64,000 nucleotides of DNA, from NCBI GenBank assembly GCA_027605045.1, contig JAQFWX010000080.1, positions 62,001-126,000 on the forward strand, read 5' to 3'. Under the pieces are notes generated by a model that saw only the letters and a list, made by a program, of their open reading frames with translations, had not been told where the DNA came from and made no database searches. Both the position numbers and the translations under genes were made by a program. This stretch comes from Phallus indusiatus. Lineage: Eukaryota > Basidiomycota > Agaricomycetes > Phallales > Phallaceae. Below are positions 1 to 12,082 of the stretch, piece by piece (the stretch's first letter is position 1; each line of letters opens with the position of its first letter).

Positions 1-207
1 CTGGATAGGAAACAGTCTCTGAAGGAGCTTGCTGATGGTGAGTGTCGCACATAGTTGCTGAATCCAGTTGTGGGAGAAAGAAGTAATTACGTACTCAGCA
101 GAGTCCGAGGCTTTCTCAGAGGCGGCGTGTGCCAGCGGAATATCATCGTTTCTGTTGTGTGATAACCCTCGACTCAGCCATTGCCAGTATTCGAACATCT
201 CATTATC
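1..207. other. Left-edge stretch upstream of the amidohydrolase gene
   Basis: No coding exon could be supported here. It precedes the first methionine codon of the amidohydrolase gene and probably contains its promoter and 5' leader. A stretch near 38-50 resembles a splice donor (GGTGAGTG), so the end of an upstream gene cannot be excluded, but the piece is too short to decide. Confidence 0.3.
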
Positions 208-1875
208 ATGCTAGTTGTGTTTGACAATGACTGTCTTTTGCATGATCCCCCTTATGAAACATTGTCTGGATACCGCGTTCCATATTTTGAGTCTCCTGCT
301 CGCTATCGTGCTATTAGGAAGGCATTGGAGCTCTCAAATGACAAATTCACATTTATACAGTCAGAGTCAGATACTGACATCCGTCGTCATATAGCAAACG
401 TGAGTCTTATATAAAATCGGATTGGTTATATCTCATCCTGATCCTAGGCGCACCGGGAAGACTACATTACATATATAGAAAAAGCACACGCAGAGTGGAT
501 AGCTGATGGTGGAAATCCAGTTCAGTGAAATATATAAATGTACATTATCGGATTTTGTCTGCTCATATTCCGAATTAGGACGGTGTTTTTCCGGATACTT
601 TTCTCCATCAGCGGCTACCTAACCCCATCACGAATATTTCGACCTTAAGACCAATTGCTAAAGCGGGTCAGTGATCATTCCGTCCTTTGAAGTTACCCTT
701 GGATCTCACAATTAGTTTGGAGATAGGCTGTTATTGGTATTACTTCATAGCTTCCTAACAAAATTCTTATTCTAAGTCAATTCACAAGTTTCGATTTGAG
801 TACTCCGATCACAGCCGGTCGGTAAACTTATGTTGCATGCTATCGAAATTGATCTGTGGTGACTTTATAGACACGTTTAAGTCTGCTGTGGCTGCTGCCA
901 AAGTTGCCTTGACTGCAGCCAGACAGTTGATAATGTATGGAGGGAATGGAGCCGAAACTCACCCGTATGGTGTGTTTGCTTTAACGTATGATGGAAGCTC
1001 TTTCAAATTTTCTAACCAGCCACGCCTAATCATTACATTTTTCGTTAGTCGACCTCCCGGTCATCACGCAGGTTTATCTGTTTGTGGTGGATATTGTTAT
1101 TTTAACAATGCTGCAATTGCGGCCCGCTTTCTCCAAAGCCGGCCTCCCGCGTCTACCTTATCTGCGAATCCTGCAAAGATTGCCATATTAGATATAGATT
1201 ATCACCACGGGAATGGTAGTAAGTCTCCTTAATTATACACTCTCAACCTTAGTCATTCTTCTTCACTGGAGCTGACCTCCTGGACGCAGCCCAGGAAATT
1301 TTTTATGAGGATCCAGATGTCTTCTATGTGTCAATCCACGCCACAGAAGACTACCCATGTAAGTTTTTAGATGATGATCGTGTTTTCTTTTGAATAGATG
1401 ACATCAGACTTGACCGGTTTCCCCGAGGAGAAGGGGAGTGGAAAAGGTTTGGGCTATAATCTAAACATCCCCCTTCCACGTGGTACGACGGGAGACATGG
1501 AGTATTACGATGCCCTTCTCGGAGCCATTGCAAAGATACGCGATTATGATCCAGCTTACCTGCTCGTTAGGTTGCATCCTAAGTTGACTTTCTGTAAATA
1601 TCTGATCTAAAACAATTTCCCCTCGCAGCCTTGGGGTTGATACCTTCAAAGATGACCCTATAAGTGACTTCAAACTCACACAAGAAGGTTACGCTCGAGT
1701 GGGCAAAGCGATTTCGGGTATCTCGAAGCCTACTTTATTCATAATGGAAGGGTAAGTTCTTTTTGTTTGAATAGCCATCGATTACTAATATAATCCCATT
1801 TGAAGAGGATATGATCTAACGACGATAGGAGATAACGTGAGGACAGTCCTCGAAAGTTTTCAAGAGAGGTCCTGA
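208..1875 (+). CDS. Acetylpolyamine amidohydrolase / class II histone deacetylase-like protein
   Basis: Zinc-dependent deacetylase of the HDAC superfamily, closest in layout to bacterial and fungal acetylpolyamine amidohydrolases. The first exon (ATG at 208) reads MLVVFDNDCLLHDPPYETL, the usual N-terminus of that group. Later exons give the catalytic RPPGHHAG motif near 1052-1075 (tandem His), YCYFNNAAIAAR, the zinc-binding DIDYHHGNG near 1192-1215, SIHATEDYPY, the GSGKGLGYNLNIPLP block, and FIMEGGYDLTTIGDNV before the TGA at 1873-1875. At least eight short introns are needed. Most junctions join in frame with GT-AG sites (for example 1563-1629 is bridged to VSLGVDTFKDDP). Two joins are weak: the donor near 523, which needs GTTCAG, and the junction between about 670 and 796, which I could not make in frame, so damage there is possible. 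Family substrates are acetylated polyamines or lysines; the actual substrate is unknown. A decayed second copy lies at about 5210. Confidence 0.82.
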
Positions 1876-4800
1876 ACCTACTAGAATACGTGAATTTCTC
1901 CAATAAATTCCATCCCGAATTAAAAGTTTCTGTCTATCTGCTGCACAAATACTCCTTTCACTTTATTTTGTCGTCTGGGGCATGTGGCGATAATATAGGG
2001 TTTCAGTATGACGGCGTGAGATTCAAGCTCAGTATTTTCAAAAGATCCTGCCAGGCAAGCCTGTCAGAAATGGCGAACTGCAAAAGACTTCTGTCCGGAA
2101 AGAAATCTCATTGGGCTGTCGATTGCTGAAGAAAGATTGTAAATACCAGGATCAAGATTATGGATCTCACTCACACGCCTCACTAGCACTTGTGAGATTT
2201 ATGTCAATGTCCATGATCACGGAGTGGTTTCTATAAATGAATCGGTGAATACACTACAAGAACATTTATTGTACCTCAAATAGGATAAATTAATTGTTTG
2301 ACATCCATTTAATGAATTAGCTCCACGAAAAAATAATTAGTACTTACCATTAAAAAAACCATGTCGGAAAACATTGCACGAATCGTTGGAGGTCCGAGAC
2401 CCGCGAGAAATGAACGGATTCTTCAAGAGCCTTTGACAGCGGTCCGATTAATTAAAGAAAATGATTTGAGTAGGCTAGCACTGAATAACCTCAATTGAAC
2501 CTATGCGCAGACTGCTGATTGATGTTAATTGATTGAATTCCGATTCGTGCACGTAATACAACATGATAATGAAAGTAATGCACAGACCCAGTGTTCGCCA
2601 GGAAAATGTACCGCACTAGCTCTAGATACGACTCGGACAGATAGCAGTTGATTGCGTTTAAGCTGTCAAGTCCGATGAGAACGAATGCTGACCACGGCTC
2701 GGAGGTTAACGATAGCCTGCTTTCTCTCGTCAATACTAGCTGCCTCAATGCTTCTTTTATGAGAGGATAACTTGGACAAGAACTTTGAACATCAAAACAA
2801 TCATATCTATTGAAACAATACTCATGGGACTTCCCTTCTGGTCGGTAGATGTAACCACTGAATGAAAAGGTTCGAGTCGATCGGCTCAGCGACGATTAAA
2901 TGGAGAATTCCTTGTATGATGTCGCCCAGACTAAACTTTATATACATAAATTAAGTTCTTTAGAAATTCGACGTTCACCGGTCTTGAGATTAAATCTCAG
3001 GAAATGCATCTGATTCTCCGGTTTCCTGGCCGATGGTCAATTTTATTTAATCACTTCTTTCATACCTTCTTTCTTCACAAGGCGAGACCATTATTTCCTA
3101 TTGAGAATATATGGGAGCAGAAGGGGTGCTGTGTCCAAGTAATCTTAAATGATCAACTTCAATATAGCTAATAGCCAACTATCTACCTTTTCTTCGCAAT
3201 GCTTTCTCGTCTAGACACTGAATTTAGAAGGAATTATGAGGAGAACCCTTCGGTGCTTCACCTCGCGATAGATTTTCTAAGGCTGTTGGTCCATAATGAT
3301 TCGGCGAGAAAAGGACACCAAAACTCACTGTTTACTGTAGCCCTTGTCTGGATTAGTCTTTCTAGCTCCCTTCGGTATCTATGCAGAGATTCCGAAAATT
3401 TCCCAAGTTAGAATTTCCTGGTGGGAATAATGGCCGATTGCATGACTATGTGCAGCCTCATGAGCGTTGAAGACTGCTGAAGCTTCAAGTTTGCACAAGT
3501 AACAACAACCACCAAACACCTACATGAAGGCTACCTAAGATTGTTAATTTATGGGGGTTTTAAGGACGAAGGTCAGGACGAAAATGGTGAAGAGGTATGT
3601 GCCCAGATAGTCGACCTTTTTATGTCGAACGCCATTCTTAGCTTCAAGGCATGATCCTGTGTTCGATTGGTATTACTGGCGTTGGGATATGAGAATGGGG
3701 GAGAAGTAAACAGCCTAAGGTCTGGTTTGTTTTGAGTTGCACCACGATTGTACTTTAGTAGACTGGACCAAGGTTTAGAGAAGATTGAGAACCATTCTCT
3801 CGAACTGTGCGAGTGAAATTTTGTGATTAGAGTGAGCATGAATTGGTTCGATGGAAGAAAATGAAGAGAATGGAAAATCAGCCACTTGGACTCAGTGCTG
3901 AGTTGGCAATCTCCGTGCGGACGACAAAAACGAGGGTGTGGTGAAAAAGAACTCAACACAGAATGGAATTTCGCTAAGCTGGGTTGTGACGACAAAAGAG
4001 GAATTGACATAAAAAACGTGATATAAACTGTGGACCGAGAATCAAAGCTGTATACATAAAAATTATGAGAGCCAGGATGTCTCAAGAAAAATAGACAGAT
4101 CTCATTAGCCCCAGGCTGGCTCAAACGCATTCTTTCGCGAAAACCAAGTGCTTAGTGCTTAGCGCTTAGCGCTCATGCGTCTTTCCCAGGCATATTTCTC
4201 GGAATGTCACATGGCGTCATATCACCGCAGTTTGTTTATATTGAAGACAAATTGAAGAACCTTCAGAGCGAGCAACACGCAACGTTTTTTCAGTGGTACA
4301 ATCACGCTTCTTTCATTATATGCATAGCCCGACAAGTCGATTTGCATGAGATTAGTCTGAGGAGATCTAGGTCTATTTGACACTCTTTTATAATAGCTCC
4401 AAGCAGAGCGGTGCGCTCATAGCACCAGGTCTCACCTCAAACGAAACCTCGCTGCAGTATGTGTTGAACATCGCTATCTAATTTTGTATTTACCGCGCGC
4501 GCGCAGTTGCCTCGAACGAGAAGTTGACGGCATGTTCTATATTAGACTTGGTGTACCTTGAAGTCTAAACAACTTCGGCTCAATAAAAGACTCAAAAGGG
4601 ACTAGTTTGGGAATAAAATACATTATGTAAATTCAATAGAGCATGACGTAGTCATCAGCAGCTCAATTCTCAGTACCAACTTAATCCACAATTATTCTAG
4701 GGCAGTGCGTCATTTTGAATGCAAGTAATTATTTCGCATAATATCACCGTGGCGGCGACTCGGAAGGTATATGTAGATACGGCTTTGGTCTAGCTGGCGT

Positions 4801-5209
4801 CTAGGAACCATAAAAGCTTAAGGCCTCCGAATTGGTATGATCGTTGATGAAAGAGGAATCGTGGAACCCGTGAAATACTTCTTAAAGTGAACGTTGACCC
4901 TGAAGAGAAATCGCTCACCATTAATATAATTCCGGAGACTGAAAACGCCATACAGGTTTGTCCAAGTTGCGACGAAGCAGAAGTACTGTGTCTTTTTATG
5001 ATTTTAGATTTGAATCGGTTGGCTGTCACCCTTAGCTTTTTTCATGTCAGTTTGAAAGATGCCTAATTATTTCTTTGTCGGCAACACATTGCACTCGTGT
5101 TATGCCTTTAATTAAGTTTCTTCCTTTGGATAGTCTTTGAACTCTCGGCTTGTTTGGCTTCGATCACTCACGGTAAGTATATCTAGGTAAATGCAGATTA
5201 ATTATCTGC
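1876..5209. other. Gene-poor spacer, first flank of an old segmental duplication
   Basis: No gene is convincing here. Short ORFs (for example 3199-3411 plus and 3573-4130 minus) show no recognisable domain, biased composition or splice support. Several stretches resemble the region 6190-8200: around 2395-2410 (GGTCCGAGACCCGCGAGAAAT) versus 6635-6655; around 4590-4660 (GACTAGTTTGG, then GCATGACGTAG) versus 7585-7635; and 4846-4880 (GAAAGAGGAATCGTGGAAC) versus 7950-7975. This collinearity indicates a tandem duplication with later decay. A small array of GCTTAG/CGCTTAGCG units lies at 4147-4172 and an alternating CG run at 4494-4503. Confidence 0.5.
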
Positions 5210-6190
5210 GGTGGTCGCTACCCGGATGAGCAGTAATGACTTTGACGGCAACCGAACAAAGTTGTCAGTTGATAACGTGTGGAGAACAGGGAGCCGAACC
5301 CACCTATAGTAATTATAGGTTTGGGCTTAAGTTTCTTAGAGTATGATGACAGCGTTCGATTTCCTTAGTCCAGCCATTTCCTTCCTGTTATATACTATTT
5401 AACCTCCCGATCATCGCGCAGAACTGTCTATTTGTGGGGAAGATTGTTATACTGTATTAATTGGGAACCGTTCCTCCAAAATCAGTCTCTTGCATTAGCA
5501 ACGTCTCACGATCATAAGAGACGAGAGACAATTATTACCATGGCAATGATACTAGTAGCTCATTCAACCAATTCCACTCGCCCGCTTCAAGTCGTAGCCG
5601 AGTAATATCTGAACGCGGTGTCTTTATGAACATTCAGAGGCTTCTAGTGCTGTGTGTTTGTTGGCAGTGTTACAGAAGATCCTTGCGATTTCATAAGTTG
5701 ATGATCGTTTTTACTTATGTATAGATGACATCAGACTTCACCGACTTGCCCGAGGAAAAAAAAACAGGGAGTGGAAAAAGTATTTGGATTGCAACCTAAA
5801 CGTTTCCCCTCCACACCACGTGATATCGGATGGAGGACGTGGAGTACTGCAACCATGTTCTTCTCGGAGCCATTTCGAAGAAGTGTGAATATAGTCTAGT
5901 TTATACTCTTGCTTGGGATGGATCTGCTTGTACCATCTACATTGGTGCTCTGATTTCAAAAACTTTTTTTTTGGTGCCTCGGGGTTGGCGCTTTCGAAGA
6001 ATATCGGACGAACCCCACCAAGTGACTTCAGAACTTACGTGAGAGGCATACGCTCGAGTGGGTACCGGCCCACTCTGTTCCTAATGAAGGGGTAAGTTTA
6101 TGGTGTCGTTCGACGTTGATTATTACTACTTGTCTGATTGGAGGGGCATGATCCACCGACGATAGGGGATAACGTTATGACATGCTTTCC
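5210..6190 (+). pseudogene. Decayed copy of the acetylpolyamine amidohydrolase gene
   Basis: A degenerate relative of the gene at 208-1875 on the same strand and in the same order. Matching blocks: 5262-5310 (CAGTTGATAACGTGTGGAGA, then GAGCCGAACCCACC) with 925-970; 5401-5450 (ACCTCCCGATCATCGCGCAG) with 1050-1100; 5530-5550 (ATTATTACCATGGCAATGAT) with 1198-1217; 5724-5810 (ATGACATCAGACTTCACCG and following) with 1398-1470; 5829-5880 with 1495-1540; and 6155-6180 (CCGACGATAGGGGATAACGT) with 1820-1840. The copy is broken by stops and small indels. The tandem-His motif now encodes His-Arg (CATCGC) and the HHGNG motif is lost, so no deacetylase can be made. It is a non-processed copy, because intron-containing spacing is retained and flanks are also shared. 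Confidence 0.85.
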
Positions 6191-8475
6191 AGATCGCAGC
6201 GATGGCCCTGAGCTTGCGCGTGGTTAGGAAGCACGAGTTTAAGGGGAATTCTTGCAGTAACTCGTCCAATGCATCTCGTTTGATCTGGCACTGTACAATC
6301 TACTTCAGGAATGCTCACCTCCTTAAGGTTCGCTGTACCGTCTAAGCGTGTGGAAACTCGATGCTTTGTGCCTCAGTTCGACGGTAAACAGACCCGACAT
6401 TTTCCTTCTCAAAAAGATCTTGACAGGATTTGTGGTTCTTTACACAAATGAAAAGCTTCTTTCACCCCTTCGTATTGAGAAATGTTTACCAAAAGGTCGA
6501 TGACGTCTGCAAAGAGATTGTAGTTAAAATCAACATATGTATATGCTAAAATCGGTGTTTTTTCTTCCTTGCTTGGACACAAAAGTAACATAATATCATA
6601 TCAATGCATGGTTTGTAGATCATGAAGCATGAAGTCCCGAGACACGCGAGAATAATTGACGGCACTCTTACAGTGGCACGAAGCTCTGGTGACTAGCGTT
6701 TGATAGCGCTGAGTTCAGGTCCGATCGATTGAAAAAGAAGAACAAGGCCGCTGAGAGAAATTTTGACACCGATTTAAAAATAACTAGAACGAGCATGCAC
6801 AGGCTTTGAGGCTTAGTTCAAAGTTGTAGATGATGGCCGAGTCGTACACGCTACGATCGGATAAGAAGTGCGGGGCGCGGACTGAGCATTCAATTTGTTT
6901 GACATATAATGCTATTTTTCTGTTGGAGTTGGACATGCAAGAAATTGCATTGGCACTCGGTGTTGTTTGAGCCCAGAGAGTCTAGAGCTTGCACCGCATG
7001 AAGCCTGGAGAGAATAGATTCGGCGCTAAGATTGCTTTCCCGGCTCACGGCATCTCTGCAGTTTCCCCACAATTCCTCCCACCATTGCGTCATTACAGCT
7101 CAAGTAAATTGAAAGAACCTCGAGGGCAGTACGTAACGCGCCGCGCGTTGAAAAAAAAAGTATTCAGTACTTTAAGAATGACGCTATCCAGAGCCGTTTG
7201 TATAACTCGATGGGCCGATATTGGCGTGAAAAATCATTGATGTTATAGAAATTCAGGTTGGATCTTGACACTGGCATTTGCCATTGACAGAGACGCTGTA
7301 CCAGGACTCCTCGTGATTGTTGCGTCCCTAGTTCGCACAGGAGACTGATTTTTGCGGTCCGGTCTGGTAAGAGACGTGTCTGCTTCAACTTGAACAGTAA
7401 ACGCCGTTGCCCATCAATGGAAGAACATACTGCGTGTGGTTATTAATTGATTTGTGATATCATCCCTGCAGACTTCTGTGGCAGGTTCTCCTGTCCAAAA
7501 TGAGCATCTGAAAATACATGTCTGTGTTTATGTACGTACGACTAGAGCCGGTGTTCCTTGAATTCTAACAAGGGGCCAAGAGAGACTAGTTTGGTAAGCT
7601 GTTGATTAGGTTTAATAGCACGATGACGTAGGTATCAGAAGATCCATTCATTCAGAATCAACAGACCTTCATCCGACCGACCCGTCAAAAGCTCAAGTAC
7701 GTGGATAGGTCTTTTGTTTGTTTGCAACATTGTAGCTGCGTGGCCATCGGCTAATTCGATACCCCGACCGAAAAGGCGCAGGTTGTGGTTTTTTTTTTTT
7801 GGCATGGACGCGTTTACGTAAGCACATCTGGCAATAGACCACCTTCTTTTCCCCAGGTCGCGTTCAAACCCGAGAAACTCAATTTTGCTCATGGCAAATT
7901 GATGGCGCGGGTTCGGTAAGGGTAATCGTATGCCATTTTTTGGTTCAAGTGAAAGAGGAATCATACAGAACGTGAATATGCGTCAGGACTTGCTTCTCAT
8001 GTTTCAGCGAAAGCCCACGAAGTGTCAATCCCTGGAACAGGAACCTGACTTTCTCAAGGTATTCAAACTTTGGTACTTGATTGAATGTCCAGAGCCCGCG
8101 CTGCCCGACGAATTGAATAAAGATAAATACACAAGAGATCCGCCTGAGATTCACAAGAGATTCATTTAGGACTAGCGCAATAAGCGCGCACAGACTCGAT
8201 GTCGTCACGGCCTAATTCAAATCATGAAGTGGAGCCACGAGAACACATTCTTGTCGATTGATTTTATTTAGGAAGGTCTCGATTCTGTCCTACATGTTCC
8301 AATGACCTCATCGCCGTCCCATGGCATCTACATACATAGGTAAACCCTCTCCTCTGCCTTCAAATAAGTAGCGTCGCTCTTGACTCCCCCGGCCCTCACC
8401 ACACCCTGCTTGGGACGGCGCATTCCGTCTCATTACTCAGAAAAAATCTCATCTCATTCTGTTACTCTCGAGCGT
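6191..8475. other. Second duplication flank and promoter region of the TEA gene
   Basis: No supported gene. Up to about 8000 it carries diverged copies of sequence found at 2375-2450 and 4520-4930, continuing the decayed duplication. The last 150 bases contain CT-rich sequence leading to the ATG at 8476 and probably hold the promoter and leader of the TEA-domain gene. Small ORFs at 7635-7964 (minus) and 7930-8169 (plus) have no recognisable features. Confidence 0.45.
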
Positions 8476-9930
8476 ATGGATTCTCCAACGGACCAGAGCT
8501 CTTTTCATCCTCCTTCATCACACAAAATGCCTATTCAAGCCGGGGGGGACCGTAGATTTTCTAGTGATGTCAAACGTGCCGACCCCATCCCGGCATCATA
8601 CCTTGACGCTTCCATTCCTTTAAATTTACCCCCGCGTCGCTCTATGAAAATGCTCAAGGATGGCTCAGATTTTGTCTGGCCGGATTCTGCCCATGCGCTA
8701 TTTGTCCAAGGTCTGACCTTCTCTTTCACTCTCCGCTAAGCAAACGGAGTCCCCCTATGAGGCTTTTCTAACCTCTCTCTCTTACATTCCCCCTTTGCTT
8801 CCTAAAGGTCTACAGGCATGGAAAGTGTTGAACATTGGCAGCAAGCGTACTCGCGCTCCAAGAGGTGAGGGCAAGACCGATTTCTTAGTTCGATTCCTCC
8901 AGAGTCATGGCGTTGAACGGTCAAAAAAGCAAGTAGCCTCACACCTGTACGTCTTTTCCTCTCCAGCGCATATGTTGCCAGAACCATTCTCAGGTTATTC
9001 TTTTTCGTTTTTTTTAGTCAGGTTCTCAGAACAGAATGGCGGAACCTGGACAGTAAGAGCTCTCATTCTGCCTGACATGATCCTACTCTTAGTTTTGAAA
9101 TCTCTTTAGATCCTGTACTTCTCAGTCTTGTAGACGAGTCTCATTCACGTTCCATGTCTGAATCAGCATTACCACCTCTCGCTACTGCAGCTGCGCCAAG
9201 TGGCTCGTCTGTGTTCGAGGATTCTCCCGACCCGAATGACGACAGAACCACTCCCGTTTCCGGTTCGCCCCACAATCAATCCCCATTGCGCCAGGCTTCG
9301 CATTCAAGTCACAGCAGTAATCCTTCTCAATCATTGTCAATAATCACACAAAATCCCATTAGAATACAGTCAAGTCCAGACGTATCAGCCTCATGGCAAG
9401 CTGCGAGCCATTCTTATCCAACCTGGTCGAATCCACATACCGATCATCATCTCATGACACAACAACAATTAGGCTTCTCCTCACAAAGCTCTCACAACAT
9501 ATATCACGATTCTTATAATTCTCCTATCTCCCCTCATGATTACGGAGGAAACGCTGGGCCGTTGACTTCGTCACCAGAGTCATCACAGAGATACCATTCA
9601 CCTTATTACAGTAGATCAGGTCCTCTTTCTTCTTCCAGCAGGCAGCAAATGTCATTGCCAATGCCAGAAGGCAGCGCTCTTCCTATATTTCACGTACACC
9701 CCAATCACCCGTATCATCAGAACTTCTCATCCAATACCAGTAGCACTTATGTCCATCAACAGACTCGACCTCAAAACGATTATAGACTCATGAACTATCC
9801 GACACCGTACGACGCTGTTGCGCAAGCTAGACGACCTTCTCTTCCTTATCCCGCCCCCCATCCTAACCTTTACGATCCATCTTCTGACAGTCCCTATCAT
9901 CCCGGTTTCGATCCGTCTGAAAGCCATTGA
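8476..9930 (+). CDS. TEA/ATTS-domain transcription factor
   Basis: Sequence-specific DNA-binding regulator of the TEA (AbaA/Tec1/TEAD) family, expected in the nucleus. Four exons join in frame: 8476-8710, 8808-8946, 9018-9052 and 9110-9930, giving about 409 residues. The TEA domain spans roughly residues 60-135: it opens with DFVWPDSAHALFVQGL, and its recognition helix reads SKKQVASHLQVLRTEW across the exon 2/3 junction, close to the family consensus RKQVSSHIQVLK. Finding the LQVL residues only after removing the intron supports the gene model. The rest, from about residue 140, is a low-complexity Ser/Pro/His/Gln/Tyr-rich region typical of an activation or disordered domain. The start at 8476 is the first in-frame ATG after a CT-rich leader. 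In ascomycetes, relatives control conidiation or filamentous growth; the role here is not known. The first intron boundary is the least certain part. Confidence 0.82.
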
Positions 9931-12082
9931 TACCTAGACAGATGAACATCCCTGACCTACACAAGACATCGGAATCAGACACGCATTATTCAGAGATCAA
10001 GCTTGCTTTCATGACGCATTATTACTTTAAAGACGACTCGTCTGAAAGGGATTCAAATAGGCTGGCCTCCTGACGACTCTATTGTTTACTTTCCATCGAT
10101 TTTTTTTCTATTGCAAAAAAAAAACTGCGAATAACATCATTTCAGATTTTTCATTGGGATAGCGGGTTATTATGCTGGGTTATCAATGATTACGACTATG
10201 TATGCGTGTCAGGTTACGTCGTTCTCACACTCTACGTGTTTTCGTGGCTCCCGATCGGTTTCGATAACCGCCTTGGTCCTTTTTTCTTTTCAGCATATAT
10301 ATTCTCTGACGTATTTTCAAACATCGCAATTATGGTTACATCATTTCAATTGGGATATTTTGTCCGGTATATTCTTCTAATGGGTTTTAGGAGCTAACTT
10401 GAGCATGGACTGTCGGCCAGAATAAGTATCCCGCACAGCCGTGTTGTAAAGTCGGGTTCTCCTGTATGTTTGCATATGTAAATGTAGCGTTTGTCAGACT
10501 CACGAAGTAAAGTCATGGCGAGGTAGTAGTTTTGTGGTTTCCTTGGGAAATTGACTTGTTTCGGTTATCCTCTCCCACATTTGTGAGTTGACACGAGGCC
10601 AAGAGGTTCACTGACTAACGAGAGAGGGAACATTTGGGTATTGTTTATTTTTTGGGCTGTAATCGAGCCAATAACCTGCTTGCACGAATTCTCACTTAGG
10701 CGCTGATTAAAAGGCAGACTTTTCTCGACTGATTAATTAGGATCATGTCAATTCAGTAATGACAGTAATTTTCAGCGTGAATTAAGGTTGAGCCTATACC
10801 AGAGATGATAATATTCGAAGTGTCAGTGTCACTCGGTGTGTCGGATCCAAGCGAGGCCTCCATAAGCGTCTTCACCCAGTAATACAATCTCTTATTTTTA
10901 CGCGGGTTTATTGCTAGGAACATTAATTTGCGTCTATATATGCATAAATGAAGGAGTACAGTCCTTGTTCCGTTCGTATTTCCACGTTCGACTGCGTGAT
11001 GAGCGCTAGAAGCATCTAAGGCGCTTATCCAAAAATTGGCGGGTTGCGCTGCCGCGCACGATGCGACATGCGCACGCTCAAAAGTTTTGAGAAACAGCGA
11101 TTGTCAATTCATTATGTCCATCTTCTGTTTCATACAAGACTTCTCATCATACTCTCGTTTTGATTGGGATGCTCTCGTATCTTCAAAACTTGAGCTAGCC
11201 GTAGCGATCAATGCAAATTTCGTTGGACGATGAAGTTCATAAACGTATTTTAACGTTTAGATTTATTGTTTGTGTCTGTATTCTAAGTGGAATCTATATA
11301 CCTATAGCAAAATTTAATTTTACCTCTTTCGCGAGCGAGATTTCATCTGCACAGCAATTAAATAGACCGAGGCACCCCTGTCATAATTGTGCTTCTGGAT
11401 TCTGGGATAGAAGACACAAAGTAACAATCTTGCGCGCCCTTTCCATAAAAAAAAAGAAGTTGGAACGCAGATTAGCTACACACTCGTTTATGACAAATGT
11501 GTAATATACTGGCGAGACCCATTGACAATCAGATTACTATTTGAATTGACCGACGATTGAATGTATAGGTGGTCAGCAGTTGATGTTAGTCAATTTGGTC
11601 GTTCCTGTTTATTAGAAACTTTTCTAATCCGCTTCCCGAGTTCTTAGTATGAGTCTATATTGTCCGGAGTTTTTTCTGGGAAGTGGAAGCTTAAAGTTCC
11701 CATGGCCAGTGTGACCGCCCTCATCATCACTTTTCTTGTGAATAGCAGCCGCTACACGATCAGGATCTCATCTAAAACTAAGTTCAAGTGTAAGGGAATA
11801 GAAAAATTAGCACGTGAAAATGTGCCAGGAATGTATTGCACACCGATAGTGTTCTTTATCTGTCAGTGGTATTCACTTGATCTAAATTACATCCAACACT
11901 AGATATATATAAATAAAAACCCAACCTCCTCCAAATATAACCTTCAGATGCAATCAATGGAGGAAGAATAACCAAGCGAACGCAATATAACGTTCATTCA
12001 TTGTACAAAGTACAATAAACAGCCAAACTAAGCGAAAGATAATACATTTCTCCTCCGCTTTTGATCTTACATCGTTCTTCTG
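9931..12082. other. Intergenic region between the TEA gene and the IML2-like gene
   Basis: The first 200 bases are the likely 3' UTR of the TEA gene, with A and T runs at 10098-10135. The remainder is AT-rich with only short ORFs (for example 11036-11233, 11211-11504, 11660-11902) that lack recognisable motifs. I see no RNA gene, repeat array or transposon end. Both flanking genes end here, so the region holds two 3' ends and no obvious promoter. Confidence 0.45.
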
